DNA from: Natrinema thermotolerans DSM 11552
GTDB taxonomy: Archaea; Halobacteriota; Halobacteria; Halobacteriales; Natrialbaceae
DNA length: 60,049 bases
Direction: 5' to 3'
Assembly (NCBI GenBank): GCA_000337115.1
Contig: AOIR01000064.1
Location: 102,135 to 162,183 of the forward strand
Each line of letters starts with the position of its first letter. Within the stretch, counting starts at the first letter, position 1. Shown one piece after another: positions 34,546 to 43,492 of the stretch. The position numbers were made by a program, and so were the translations under genes. The notes beneath the pieces are model-generated. The model saw only the letters and a program-made list of their open reading frames with translations, was not told where the DNA came from and ran no database searches.

Positions 34546-35681
34546 CGGCCCTGTCGGAGTTCCGCGATCAACTGCTCGATCGTCTCCTCCTGTCGCTCGA
34601 TGATTTCGGTCTGTCGTTCGACCGCCGCCTCGAGGGACTCGATCCGCTCTAAGAGTTCGGGGTCCGTTTCGGCCGGCGTTCGCTGTGCCCGTCCGGCCTC
34701 TTCGACGGCCGACTCGTCATCGCTCGCCGACTCGAAGACCGATCCGGTTTCCGTACGGCCCCGCTCCGACGAGCCGACGTCGGCACGTGCGTCGCCCGTC
34801 GTCCCGCGGGTCGACGACTGGGCCGCCGATTCACTGCCGGCCGCGGTCCCCGCCGACGCCGATCCGCTCGCGGCAGTATCGTTGGCCGTCCCGTCGGCGA
34901 GGGGATCCGTCGTCCCGGTCCCGCCGGCGTCACTGGTCCCCGCCGTCTCGCGATCCTCCGGTTCGGGCGGATCGGCGTCCAGCGGATCGACCCCGCCGCC
35001 GAAGTCCATCGATCCCTCGTCGGTTGCCGCCTCGTCCTCGTCGTCACCGACGGTCAGGTTAAACTCCTCGAGCGACTCGACGTCGTGGTAGTCGAACAGC
35101 GCCCGCTGGAGCCGTTCCCGGAGGTCGTTTGCCTCCTCGTTGGGGGCCTTGATCCGCTGTGGACGGCCGTCAACCGTCAGGACGATCTGAGTTGCGACGC
35201 TGCCGTCCTCGAAGGTCAGGTTCGTCACGTCCTCGAAGCGGTACTCCTCGTAGTCGCCGTCCCAGACCGCGCCGCCGATGTGTTTGACCAGACGGTCGCT
35301 CGTGACGATCAGCGTCAGTTCACTGAAACGGTAGGTCTTGACGACCGTCTCGCCGGGATCGGTGATCCCGTTGCCGTTTAACACGCCCGCCAGGACGGGG
35401 TGGAGGACGTCGTCGGTCTTTTTCGCGGGAACAGCGAATTCCCGCTCGCCCTCGAGGGCGTACTCGAGGGCGAACTTGGTCTTTCGCCGGCCCTCGGAGA
35501 TGGTCAGCCGGTCGGCGTCGTGGGGGTATTCGTCGGCCGATTCGTCGCTCAGGAGGCCGTCGGCACGGTAGACGATGGTCCTCGTCGGCGTGATGAAGAG
35601 TTCGTCGTCACTGCCAAGAGAGACTCGCGCCGCGATCTCCTCGCCATCGAGAGAAGCGTCGACGATGCCGGGAACGCTCAT
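34542..35681 (-). CDS. Haloarchaeal DUF7115-like protein with C-terminal coiled coil
   Basis: A 379-residue protein. The N-terminal 200 residues contain two PH-like beta modules (LFITPTRTIVYRADGLLSDE and LIVTSDRLVKHIGG with the repeat YRFEDVTNLTFEDG). A low-complexity Asp/Ser/Thr/Gly-rich linker (about 215-330) and a coiled coil LLERIESLEAAVERQTEII at the end follow. ATG 35681 has TTTATC 30 nt upstream. Convergent with and overlapping the DUF5830 gene by 4 nt. Possibly a membrane-surface or scaffold protein; function not known. Confidence 0.75.
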   Translation of the reverse strand: MSVPGIVDASLDGEEIAARVSLGSDDELFITPTRTIVYRADGLLSDESADEYPHDADRLTISEGRRKTKFALEYALEGEREFAVPAKKTDDVLHPVLAGVLNGNGITDPGETVVKTYRFSELTLIVTSDRLVKHIGGAVWDGDYEEYRFEDVTNLTFEDGSVATQIVLTVDGRPQRIKAPNEEANDLRERLQRALFDYHDVESLEEFNLTVGDDEDEAATDEGSMDFGGGVDPLDADPPEPEDRETAGTSDAGGTGTTDPLADGTANDTAASGSASAGTAAGSESAAQSSTRGTTGDARADVGSSERGRTETGSVFESASDDESAVEEAGRAQRTPAETDPELLERIESLEAAVERQTEIIERQEETIEQLIAELRQGR

Positions 35682-35783
35682 GCCGCGCCCTTCGTAACAC
35701 CGTGTGATAAATCCGTGGGTCCACGTTGCACGCCGGATTCGAATGAGAAGGTTAAAGAAACGGACCGCACTATCCGTAACTGA

Positions 35784-35935
35784 GCCCGGGTGGCTTAGCT
35801 GGACATAGCGCCGCACTCATAGGGTTCAGAGATTCGGTGCGGTTTCGCCTTGGAAGCCTCCGTGTCCCATAGAGGACTGCCGAGCCTCGAACCTGGGACA
35901 TGCGGAGATCGAGGGTTCGGAGCCCTCCCCGGGCA
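35784..35935 (+). tRNA. Elongator tRNA-Met(CAU) with 78-nt intron
   Basis: Acceptor GCCCGGG (35784-35790) pairs with CCCGGGC (35928-35934), with discriminator A at 35935. The D arm GCTTAGCTGGACATAGC, anticodon stem CCGCA (35811-35815) with TGCGG (35901-35905), variable loop AGATC and T arm GAGGG/CCCTC are all present. Anticodon CAT is 35818-35820. An intron follows position 37, about 35822-35899, the canonical archaeal site. Elongator identity is inferred from the G-C first pair; haloarchaeal elongator tRNA-Met genes are known to carry such introns. CCA is not encoded. Confidence 0.93.
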
Positions 35936-36521
35936 TTTTCACAACGCAGCTACGAACGGAGTGAGTAGCGACGCCGTCAGATAGCCGGACATACTTCTCA
36001 CGGAGACACGAGTCGAAGCCGAGCGATCCCGCTGCAAGACGCGTTCGGTCCGGAGTAGTCCCTGCTCTCAAGTGTGATGGCCGACGCCTTTGGACCGCTG
36101 AGCGGGGACGATAGTTGCAGTGGCCACTGGGACGATTCCGAGTTCCTTGGAATCGGAACGAGATTGATAATCAGTTCGCCGAACATCTTCACCGTCGCGT
36201 TCCCCGCGCGACAGTGACGATCCAATCAGCATCCACCCCGATCTTGTCCCGTTTCCGCCCGGCGGCCGTCCCCCTGTGCCCATCCGGGCGGGTTCTGCGG
36301 TCTTTTCGACGCGATCCGGTCCCTAGCAAATAGTGGCTCGAGCGACTATCCGCTCCTGTACGATGGTTCCGACCAGACATCCCAGTTTCCAGACGTCGGT
36401 ATCGGCGCGAACATCGTCGGCGGCACCGTGGTTCTCGTCCTCGTCGTGGTCGCCATAGTGTCGGATGTCTGATGGTCCGGGAAAGACACGGTGTCGCTAT
36501 CGGCCGCCGGGACGATCGCGA
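35936..36521. other. Non-coding stretch after tRNA-Met
   Basis: No supported full gene in 586 bp. A 7-bp stem (CGATTCC at 36133-36139 with GGAATCG at 36149-36155) is present. A plus-strand open frame ending at 36472 finishes with a hydrophobic GGTVVLVLVVVAIV helix but has no start or family, so it may be a decayed gene tail. The position after a tRNA gene is typical of integration remnants, but I see no tRNA 3 prime end duplication here. Confidence 0.4.
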
Positions 36522-36788
36522 TCAGGCGTCGCCGTGATCCTCGCTCCAGTCGGTGAAACAGTCCGCCGGACGGACGTCGCGGATGGCCGCCATCCCCTCG
36601 CTCGGGATGTGTTTGAAACAGCGCGGCTCGCCCTCAGTTTCGGCGATCCAGGCCGCCTCATCGCCACATTCCGCACACCGCGGGGCACCGCCGAACCGCA
36701 GCGCGTACCACCAGCGAACCCCCTCGAGTCGCTCCCGGACCGCCGCGTCGAGGCGGCGTCGGAGGCGCGAGAGTCTGCCGTCGGTCAC
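36522..36788 (-). CDS. Small protein with Cys/His zinc-finger-like motif
   Basis: An 88-residue hypothetical protein. A basic helix LRRRLDAAVRERLEG precedes CAECGDEAAWIAETEG and CFKH, which could form a C-x2-C...C-x2-H zinc site, then IRDVRPADCFTDWSEDH. The start is taken at GTG 36788; an upstream GTG at 36857 is also open. A 15-codon frame from an ATG near 36832 ends in GTGA overlapping this start. Composition is haloarchaeal. Function unknown. Confidence 0.5.
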   Translation of the reverse strand: MTDGRLSRLRRRLDAAVRERLEGVRWWYALRFGGAPRCAECGDEAAWIAETEGEPRCFKHIPSEGMAAIRDVRPADCFTDWSEDHGDA

Positions 36789-37046
36789 GGTCGACCACCC
36801 GTCTCGGGTCGGTCCCGGTCGTCGGTAAACATGGACGACACTACCGGCGGCAGCCACTTCGGCCTTCCCGATCGTGGGCCTCGATAAACCGATCGAGTAT
36901 CGTGTCGATCACGGCCGTTCCATCGCCGGTCACGACCGGGTCGTATCGAACGTACCGTCTGGGATCGGCCGAACGTCCTCCGACCGCCCGAGATCGGTTT
37001 CGGCGGGTCTCGAAAGGGGTGCGGGTCGAAGCGATGGGTGTCCCGG

Positions 37047-38144
37047 CTAGCTCCGTTCTTCGTCGGAGAAGCGCCACGGCGCGTCGGCGTCGACAGGCGA
37101 CTCGTCTTTCGACAGCGGCACGTTGTGATACAACTGCTCTAAGTGTTCCATCGTGTACTCGACGGAGTAGCGTTCGACCGCCGCACGAGTGTCGCGGTCG
37201 GTCTCGAGACAGGTCTCGATGGCGTCGACCATCGCCTCGAGGTCGCCGTAGGCGAACCGCTCGCCGTTGTCAGCGCCGATTGTCTGCTCGAAGGGCAACA
37301 CGTCGGTGGCCGCGACGGGGGTGCCACAGGCGTTGGCCTCGAGCGTCGAGAGCCCGAGGGTGTCGGCCGTCGAGGCGGTCAGGAAGACGTCGATCGAGGA
37401 GTAGAAGGTCGGCAGGTCCTCGCGCGGGAGGAATCCACGGACCTCGACGTTGTCGGGGGCGTCCCGCTCGAGGGGGGCCCGGTACGGCCCGTCACCGACG
37501 ATCACGAAGTCGTACTCGGGCAGTTTCTCGGCGGCCCGGAGGATCTCGCTGACGTTTTTCTCCATACTGAGCCGGCCGCTGTAGCCGATCACCGTTCGGT
37601 CGGGGTACCAGTCCTCGTCGGTCCGCTGGAAAAAGTCCATATCGATGCCGACCGGGAGCTGGACGTGTTCGACGTTCCGGTCGATCCGCTCGGTCGAGGC
37701 GGTGACGATGTCGAACCCCTCGAGGAAGGCGTTCTCGAAGGGGACGTACAGTTTCGAGAGGGCGTTTGCGACCGACTCGAACTTGACGTTCTGGTGGAAG
37801 TACTCCTCGAGAGGGGTGTGGTGCGTATAGATCGACGGCAGGTCGTGTTTGCGGGCGTAGTACCGACCCAACAGACCGATAGGGGCCGGCCCATGACAGT
37901 GGACGACGTCGAGATCGGGCAGCATCGACGGCCGCCGAGTGAGGGGAATCCGATAGCCGGGGTAGAACGGGTTCGACACCGATTTGACGGGGACCTCGCG
38001 CTCGCCGGGGTCGTAGTCGCCATCGGGATAAATGACGTAGACCTCGTGACCTTTGCGTTCTAACTCCTCGCGCCACAGTTTGATCGTATACGTTACGCCG
38101 TCGATTTCGGGAAAGTAGCTGTCCGTGAAAAATCCGATCTTCAT
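37047..38144 (-). CDS. Glycosyltransferase family 4, GT-B fold, gene 2 of pair
   Basis: A 365-residue GT4-like glycosyltransferase: MKIGFFTDSYFPEIDGVTYTI, acceptor-side VVHCHGPAPIG and THHTPLEEYFH, and donor-site segments IGYSGRLSMEKN, DFVIVGDGPYR and STADTLGLSTLEANACGTPV. The opening and HTPLEEY motif resemble diacylglycerol glucosyltransferase and phosphatidylinositol mannosyltransferase-like enzymes, so glycolipid or surface glycan synthesis on the inner membrane face is likely. It overlaps the upstream glycosyltransferase gene by 4 nt (ATGA), indicating coupled translation. Last gene of a four-gene operon. Confidence 0.87.
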   Translation of the reverse strand: MKIGFFTDSYFPEIDGVTYTIKLWREELERKGHEVYVIYPDGDYDPGEREVPVKSVSNPFYPGYRIPLTRRPSMLPDLDVVHCHGPAPIGLLGRYYARKHDLPSIYTHHTPLEEYFHQNVKFESVANALSKLYVPFENAFLEGFDIVTASTERIDRNVEHVQLPVGIDMDFFQRTDEDWYPDRTVIGYSGRLSMEKNVSEILRAAEKLPEYDFVIVGDGPYRAPLERDAPDNVEVRGFLPREDLPTFYSSIDVFLTASTADTLGLSTLEANACGTPVAATDVLPFEQTIGADNGERFAYGDLEAMVDAIETCLETDRDTRAAVERYSVEYTMEHLEQLYHNVPLSKDESPVDADAPWRFSDEERS

Positions 38145-39127
38145 GGTGTCACCGCCGTGTACAGCGACTGGTACTGGTTCGCGACCGCCTCGAGCGAGAA
38201 CGCCTCGCTGCGGTCGGCCGCGTTCGATCCGAGTCGGTCCCGGAGGGCGGGATCCCGAAGCCGCTCGAGGGCGTCGACGAACGGTGCAACGCCGTCGCCC
38301 GACGCCTTGAGACAGTCCGAGCCGTCCTCGAGCCACGAGAACGTCTCGATGTCCCGGACCAACACCGGTTTGCCGGCGGCCATCGCCTCCAGCAGCGCGA
38401 TCCCCTCGTTTTCCTCGTGGGTCGGGAAACAGAAGATATCGCCCGCCGCGTAGGCCCCTCGGATGTCGTCGATGAAGCCGGTGAACGTGCAGTTGTCCGG
38501 TGCGTTCTCGATCAGTTGCGTCGTCTCCCGGCCCTTCAGGGAGAGATCGAGCGGCCCGAACCACGCGAAGTCCATGTCGGGCAGCCGCCGCGCCAGTTCG
38601 ACGAACGTCTCGAGGCCCTTGCGCTTGATGACGTGACCGACCAGGAAGACGGTCGGCGACTCGAGGTCGTACCGGTCGCGGTACTCGCTTTCGAGGGACT
38701 CGAACCCCTCGAGTTTCCCGCGGTCGACGCCGTTCGAGATGACGGTCGTCGGGGTATCGGTGTAACCTTCGATCAGCCCCTGATTGTACTCGGAGGGACA
38801 GACCAGAGCGTCTGCCAGCCCGTAGGCCCACCGAAGGTACGGTTTCAGCGGTTTGGCGAGCGCGTTCGTAAAGCGAAAGCTGTCGCCGAAGTCCTCGGCG
38901 GTGACGTGGGTGTTCGCGACGACCGGAATTCCCTTCGAGCGGGCCCGTCTCGCGTACCAGACCGAGCGCGGGCCCATGAGGTTACAGTGAAACACGTCGG
39001 CTTCGAGGGTCGGTTCGGTCGTGTACTGCAGCCCAAGCTGGTCGAGCATCGCCCGCTGGTGAGCGACGGACTCGCTGATGCCCCCGGTGACGTGGTCTTC
39101 GAGTTCGAAGTAGTGGCTGATCTTCAT
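38141..39127 (-). CDS. Glycosyltransferase family 4, gene 1 of pair
   Basis: A 328-residue GT-B glycosyltransferase. The N-domain is short (MKISHYFELEDHVTGGISES, then DVFHCNLMGPRSVWYAR and NTHVTAEDFGDSF) and the donor domain shows ISNGVDRGK, FLVGHVIKRKGLETF and HEENEGIALLEAMAAGKPVLVRD with the nucleotide-binding Glu pair. Sugar and acceptor are unknown. Translationally coupled to the downstream GT4 gene and preceded by two sulfatase-fold genes, so a sulphated or phosphorylated glycoconjugate pathway is suggested. Confidence 0.87.
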   Translation of the reverse strand: MKISHYFELEDHVTGGISESVAHQRAMLDQLGLQYTTEPTLEADVFHCNLMGPRSVWYARRARSKGIPVVANTHVTAEDFGDSFRFTNALAKPLKPYLRWAYGLADALVCPSEYNQGLIEGYTDTPTTVISNGVDRGKLEGFESLESEYRDRYDLESPTVFLVGHVIKRKGLETFVELARRLPDMDFAWFGPLDLSLKGRETTQLIENAPDNCTFTGFIDDIRGAYAAGDIFCFPTHEENEGIALLEAMAAGKPVLVRDIETFSWLEDGSDCLKASGDGVAPFVDALERLRDPALRDRLGSNAADRSEAFSLEAVANQYQSLYTAVTP

Positions 39128-39192
39128 GCCCGACTCCCTGTGGCTGTCGTCCCCTTCGTTTCCCGATCCGATTCGCCGATCGTCCCCACTGA

Positions 39193-40056
39193 CTACTCGA
39201 CCTCGAGCCAGGGGACCTCCATCAGCGGCGGGATATGCGTCTCGATGTGGTGTTCCCAGACGCCTTCCTCGCCGAACGCTTCCCCGTGGTCGGCGGTCAC
39301 GATGACTTTACCGTCCAGTTCCGGGATCAGTTCGGCGACCGACTCCAGCGCGATACGGAGGTTCTCCTCGTACAGCTCCAGCGCCGCCTCCCGGGTGCCG
39401 TTCTTGACGAGATCGGCCGGATCGAGTTCGAGCCAGAGCCCCGCCTTCTGGGCGAGTTCGCTGCCCTCGAGTTTGTCCTCGACTTTCGGTCGGATCGTGT
39501 CCCCGAGCGACGAGAGCGCGCCGCCGCCAGCGTCGCCGTCGCCCTGTTCGGCTTCCTCCTGTTTCCGGATGCCCTTCTGGATCTGTTTGAGCTTCTGGCC
39601 CTTCCCGCGGGAGAGATACGGCGCGTGGGGCTGCATATAGTGGAGTACCGTTCGATCGGCCCGCTCGACGGCGTCCTGATTGTCGTAGTAGGCCTCGGCG
39701 AGGCTGTCCGGCGGCACCGTTCCGAGATCGTCGTCCCAGCCGGACTTCCAGACGTCGTGGATGTCGCTGATGTGGTCGGAGGCCGTCCACTCGTAGTCGC
39801 AACTGGCCCCCCACTTGAGTTCGTTCAGCGGAATCCCCAAGTCGTTGATAAATGGGTTCCCCGAGAAGTAGGCGATGTCGTGATCGTCCTGAAAGGTCCG
39901 ATAGGCCCACTCCGGCGTCGACGAGCCGACGCTCCATCGTTTCTCCAGCGTTCCGTCGAGGTAGTCATCGTATACCTCGCTGAATACGTCGTACCGACAC
40001 GCATCCAGCACGAGACAGTAGTCCCAATCGGACTCGAGGAAGTGCTGGTCCTCCAT
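39193..40056 (-). CDS. Alkaline phosphatase/sulfatase-superfamily protein
   Basis: A 287-residue protein with the core of the alkaline phosphatase superfamily: DYCLVLDACRYDVFSEVY at the N-terminus (first metal aspartate and likely nucleophile region), the YMQPHAPYL segment, and IVTADHGEAFGE with EHHIETHIPPLMEVPW near the C-terminus (metal Asp, His and His). It is shorter than true sulfatases and lacks the C-x-P-x-R formylglycine motif. A transferase or hydrolase of phospho- or sulpho-groups on glycolipids is plausible. Start set at MEDQHF. Confidence 0.8.
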   Translation of the reverse strand: MEDQHFLESDWDYCLVLDACRYDVFSEVYDDYLDGTLEKRWSVGSSTPEWAYRTFQDDHDIAYFSGNPFINDLGIPLNELKWGASCDYEWTASDHISDIHDVWKSGWDDDLGTVPPDSLAEAYYDNQDAVERADRTVLHYMQPHAPYLSRGKGQKLKQIQKGIRKQEEAEQGDGDAGGGALSSLGDTIRPKVEDKLEGSELAQKAGLWLELDPADLVKNGTREAALELYEENLRIALESVAELIPELDGKVIVTADHGEAFGEEGVWEHHIETHIPPLMEVPWLEVE

Positions 40057-40191
40057 TAGTTGCGGCAACCTTTCGAGTCTACCTACGTATTCTTATTGGT
40101 TCCCGGAAAGTCACCGTAACCCGTCAGTTCCGGTGTTTCAGTCACTGTACGTCCACGGATCGTCCGCCGCTGCGGACGGCGACCGAAGCGG

Positions 40192-41787
40192 TCACTCGAG
40201 GTAGCCGAGTTCGCGCAGTCGCTCCTGTGTTTCCTCGTCGGCTTCGGCCAGCGCGTCGGCCTCGTCGGGATCGGCCTCGCTGGGATCGTCCCACGCGCCG
40301 CCGACCGTGTCCTCGAAGCGGGCCAGCGCCCGCTCAGTCGCCGCGACGACCGCATCGTCGTCGGGATCGATGGGCGACTCCTCGGCCGGGTCCTCGTCGA
40401 GCCGGTACCCTTCGTCGGGGATCCGATCCGCGCGGACGTACTTGGCGTCGGTGCTGCGGGCCGCACGCAGGCGCGAGTACGCGCGATGATCGTCCGGTAG
40501 CTCGATCCCCGCCTCGCTGGCTTTCTCCTCTAGGTGGTGGAGTTCGATGACCGGTTGTGCGTACTCGACGAACGCGTAGTCGTCGCTCGAGGCGTCATCG
40601 GACGCCGCGTCGCCCTCGATGACGGCCCGCTGGCCGGGATCGGGCTCGCTCGCGCCCTCGAAGGCGCGGTACTCGCTCGAGAGCAGCGACCGGGTCGGGT
40701 CGCGGGGAACGGGCGCGTCGTCGCCGGTCGTCCCGACCGCGTCCGCGGGGTCGACGTCGACGGCGTCGAGGACCGTGTGATAGAGGTCCAGCAGTTCGAC
40801 GAGGTCGTCGCGTCGGTCGGCCTCGAGGTCGGGGTGTTTGACCAGCAGCGGGACGTTGATCAGCTGGTCGTAGAGGGCGAACTCGTGGCCGTAGAGGTCG
40901 TGTTCGCCGTGGAGTTCGCCGTGATCGGCACAGACCACGACCGTCGTCTCCTCCCACTGGCCGGTCTCGCGCAGCCAGTCGAACAGTCGGCCGAGTTCGG
41001 CGTCCATGTGGGCGATCTCGGCGTCGTAGAGCCCGCGAATGTCGTCGAACTCCGCGTCGTCGATCTCGCGGGCTCCGGAGTTGTACTCCTTCGAGTTCTG
41101 GCAGACCTCACTGGGGTCGACCCCCGGTGCAAACTCCTCGCGGTACTCCGCGGGCGGGTAGTACGGCAGGTGAGCGTCCATCAGATTGACGAAGCCGAAC
41201 CAGCCCTCGTCGCTGTCGCTCTCGTCGATGAAGGTCTTCGTCCGGTCGATGACCGACGGCGTCTTCGAGTCGGCCCCCTCGCCGCTTGCCAGTTTGGCGT
41301 GGGCCTTGGCCCCGATGTGGACGATCGACGACGCCAGTTCGCGGAGGTAGGCGTTGTCGTTGACTGCCTGCCACGCGCTGGCAAGCGGCCCCGAGAGGAC
41401 GTCGCCGGGCAGGACCTCGAAGAACGAATCCTGCCGGTCGAAGCCGTCGGTCAGGCTCGTATAGGGCGTGATCCAGGCGTTCGAGGAGTAACAGGCCGTA
41501 TCGTAGCCGGCCGCCGACAGCGACGACGCGAGCGTCGTGGCGTCGTCGAGGTACGGACTTCCCTGATCGGCGCCGTGTTCGCTCGGGTAGAGCCCGGTAA
41601 ACAGCGAGGCGTGTACCGGGAGGGTCCACGGGGCGGGGGCGACCGCCGACTCGAAGACGGTCGCTTCCTCGGCGAACCGGGAGAGTGCCGGCGTCGTCGA
41701 CCGCTCGTAGCCGTAGGGCTCGAGGTGGTCCTTCCGGACCGTATCCAGCACGACGAAGAGGACGTTCGACTGGGAGGTCGTATCCAT
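40192..41787 (-). CDS. Sulfatase-family protein with Thr nucleophile
   Basis: A 531-residue sulfatase-fold protein: NVLFVVLDTVRKDHLEPYGY gives the first metal aspartate, APWTLPVHASLFTG the active-site threonine where sulfatases carry Cys or Ser, MDAHLPYYPP a metal-site strand, and CADHGELHGEHDLYGH the second Asp-His group. Lack of a formylglycine site suggests a phosphotransferase/phosphodiesterase-like reaction instead of sulphate ester hydrolysis. No signal peptide or membrane helix is seen. First gene of the operon leading to two glycosyltransferases. Confidence 0.85.
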   Translation of the reverse strand: MDTTSQSNVLFVVLDTVRKDHLEPYGYERSTTPALSRFAEEATVFESAVAPAPWTLPVHASLFTGLYPSEHGADQGSPYLDDATTLASSLSAAGYDTACYSSNAWITPYTSLTDGFDRQDSFFEVLPGDVLSGPLASAWQAVNDNAYLRELASSIVHIGAKAHAKLASGEGADSKTPSVIDRTKTFIDESDSDEGWFGFVNLMDAHLPYYPPAEYREEFAPGVDPSEVCQNSKEYNSGAREIDDAEFDDIRGLYDAEIAHMDAELGRLFDWLRETGQWEETTVVVCADHGELHGEHDLYGHEFALYDQLINVPLLVKHPDLEADRRDDLVELLDLYHTVLDAVDVDPADAVGTTGDDAPVPRDPTRSLLSSEYRAFEGASEPDPGQRAVIEGDAASDDASSDDYAFVEYAQPVIELHHLEEKASEAGIELPDDHRAYSRLRAARSTDAKYVRADRIPDEGYRLDEDPAEESPIDPDDDAVVAATERALARFEDTVGGAWDDPSEADPDEADALAEADEETQERLRELGYLE

Positions 41788-41902
41788 TACCCGGGACACC
41801 TCCCTCCATCCCAATAAATCGATTGAACGGTAGCTCGCGCGACAGCGAGCGGTCGCGAACGTCGATCAGACGTTTCAAGTTCGATGACGATTCATACCAG
41901 CC

Positions 41903-42922
41903 ATGGACGAGCGAAATCGACGCGCGTTTCTCGTCGGCGCCGTCGGGACGATCGCGATCTTCGCAGTCCTGTTTTTCGCCGTCGGTGCGCGGGATATCGT
42001 CGATTCGCTGCTGTCGGCGAAGCCGTCGCTGGTCGTCGCGACCTTCGCGTTCGCGCTGGGATGGCTGGTCGCTTGGAGCCTGATGCTCCGGACGGTACTC
42101 GCCGCCCTGGGCGTCGACGTGCCGGTGGGCAAGTCCTTCCTCGTTTACTCGGGTGCCGTCTTCGCCAACAACGTCACCCCGTTCGGCCAGGCCGGCGGCG
42201 AGCCGGTCGCCGCCCTGCTCATCTCGAAGGTCTCCGACGCCCGCTACGAGACGGGGCTGGTCGGCATCGCCAGCGTCGACGTCCTGAACGTGGTCCCATC
42301 GATCTCGCTGATCCTCGTCGGCGTCGGCTACTACGCGACGACAGCCGCACTCGGCGAGACGCTCGAGACGGCCGTCAGTTCCGCGATCGTCCTGATCGCC
42401 GGCATCGTCGTCGCAATGGGACTGGTCTGGCGATACCACCAGACGATCATCGACCGCCTCCCCGGGATCATCGCGCCCCGCCTCGGGAAACTCGGTATCG
42501 AGCGCTTCCAGTCGGACACGCTCGAGGCGGACATCGCGGACCGGCTCGACCGCTTCTTCGAGAACATCGAGCGCGTGGCGACGGACCGCTGGCGGCTGGC
42601 GGCGGTCGTCGGCCTGTCGCTGTGTGGCTGGCTCTTTCAGGTGGCCGCGCTCACGGCGGCCTTTGCCGCGCTCGGCTACTCCGTCCCGCCGTACGTGTTG
42701 CTGTTCGTCATCCCGCTCGCGAACCTCGCGGGCGCTGCGCCCTTACCGGGCGGGCTCGGGGGGATCGAGGCCGCGTTCGTCACCCTGCTCGTCCCCACGA
42801 CCGGGATCCCGGCCTCGGTCATCACCGCCGCCGTCCTCATCTTCCGGGGCGCGATCTACTGGATGCCCGTCCTGATCGGCGGGCTGTCGGTGTCGTCTCT
42901 CGGCGTCCGAGCGCTACGCTGA
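41903..42922 (+). CDS. Flippase-like integral membrane protein (UPF0104/LPG_synthase_TM)
   Basis: A 339-residue protein with about eight membrane helices and the motifs of the LPG_synthase_TM family: FANNVTPFGQAGGEPVAALL and LANLAGAAPLPGGLGGIEAAFV. In archaea this family includes the membrane half of AglD-type glycosylation proteins and candidate lipid-linked sugar flippases. Divergent from the sulfatase/glycosyltransferase operon with a 115-bp gap, it probably belongs to the same surface-glycan process. Start fits a GTTTCAAG box about 35 nt upstream. Confidence 0.85.
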   Translation: MDERNRRAFLVGAVGTIAIFAVLFFAVGARDIVDSLLSAKPSLVVATFAFALGWLVAWSLMLRTVLAALGVDVPVGKSFLVYSGAVFANNVTPFGQAGGEPVAALLISKVSDARYETGLVGIASVDVLNVVPSISLILVGVGYYATTAALGETLETAVSSAIVLIAGIVVAMGLVWRYHQTIIDRLPGIIAPRLGKLGIERFQSDTLEADIADRLDRFFENIERVATDRWRLAAVVGLSLCGWLFQVAALTAAFAALGYSVPPYVLLFVIPLANLAGAAPLPGGLGGIEAAFVTLLVPTTGIPASVITAAVLIFRGAIYWMPVLIGGLSVSSLGVRALR

Positions 42923-42992
42923 CCGGAAAGACCGTCGACGGCCGCCCCGTCTCCGACAGCGTCATAGCCGTCGGTCGCCGACTGGCGTCCGA

Positions 42993-43463
42993 ATGTATCG
43001 TGACGGCCACGCCGGGTTCAACGCCTTGCTGTATGCCCCGTTCCTCCCGGTCGTCAGCGGCCGCTGGTCGCTCGAGTTGGCGCTTGTCGGTGCAGTCGTC
43101 GCCCTCGCCGCCGCGAACCTCCCTGACCTCGACCAGCCGCTGCCGCGGATCAGCCATCGCGGGCCGACCCACACCGTCTGGTTCGCGGTTCTCGTCGGGC
43201 TGGTCGCCGGCGTCGGAACCGCGATCGCCGTCCCCGCGACGCCGGCCGCGTTCGCGTTCGGCTTTCTGGTCGGCTCCTGCGGGATCCTCGCACACCTCGC
43301 GGGCGACATCGTGACGCCGATGGGGATCAGTCCCTTCGCGCCGCTGTGGCGGGCCCACGTCACCCTCGAGTGGTTCAAGTCGAAGAACGAGCGGATCAAC
43401 CGTGGGTTCCTGCTCGCGGGGACGGTCGCGCTATCGGCGTCGTTGCTGGTCACGGTGTGGTGA
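42993..43463 (+). CDS. YdjM/DUF457-family membrane protein, second copy
   Basis: A 156-residue paralogue of the protein at 26981-27472: MYRDGHAGFNALLYAP, LPDLDQPLPRI, HRGPTHTVWFA, then AGDIVTPMGISPFAPLW and a C-terminal helix. About four membrane segments hold conserved His and Asp residues near the surface. Annotated in databases as metal-dependent hydrolase without proven activity. It faces the third copy (43493-43945) tail to tail with a 29-bp gap. Confidence 0.82.
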   Translation: MYRDGHAGFNALLYAPFLPVVSGRWSLELALVGAVVALAAANLPDLDQPLPRISHRGPTHTVWFAVLVGLVAGVGTAIAVPATPAAFAFGFLVGSCGILAHLAGDIVTPMGISPFAPLWRAHVTLEWFKSKNERINRGFLLAGTVALSASLLVTVW

Positions 43464-43492
43464 CCGTCGCTCCGGTGCCACGACGCGAGCGC

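Noticed and set aside
36841-37077. 78-codon minus-strand frame overlapping the glycosyltransferase end
   Set aside because: The first half is basic and overlaps the neighbour; only a short acidic end (VIDTILDRFIEAHD) looks protein-like. Possibly a gene remnant, but too weak to list.
38145-38831. N-terminal extension of the 37047 glycosyltransferase
   Set aside because: It lies inside the upstream glycosyltransferase in another frame; MKIGFFTDSYFPEIDG is a typical GT4 N-terminus.
40192-41787. True formylglycine sulfatase
   Set aside because: The C/S-x-P-x-R motif is absent; the active site reads TLPVHAS, so a sulfate ester hydrolase should not be assumed.
40534-41817. 427-codon plus-strand frame opposite the sulfatase-like gene
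   Set aside because: Val/Arg-rich shadow; the minus strand shows intact alkaline-phosphatase superfamily motifs.
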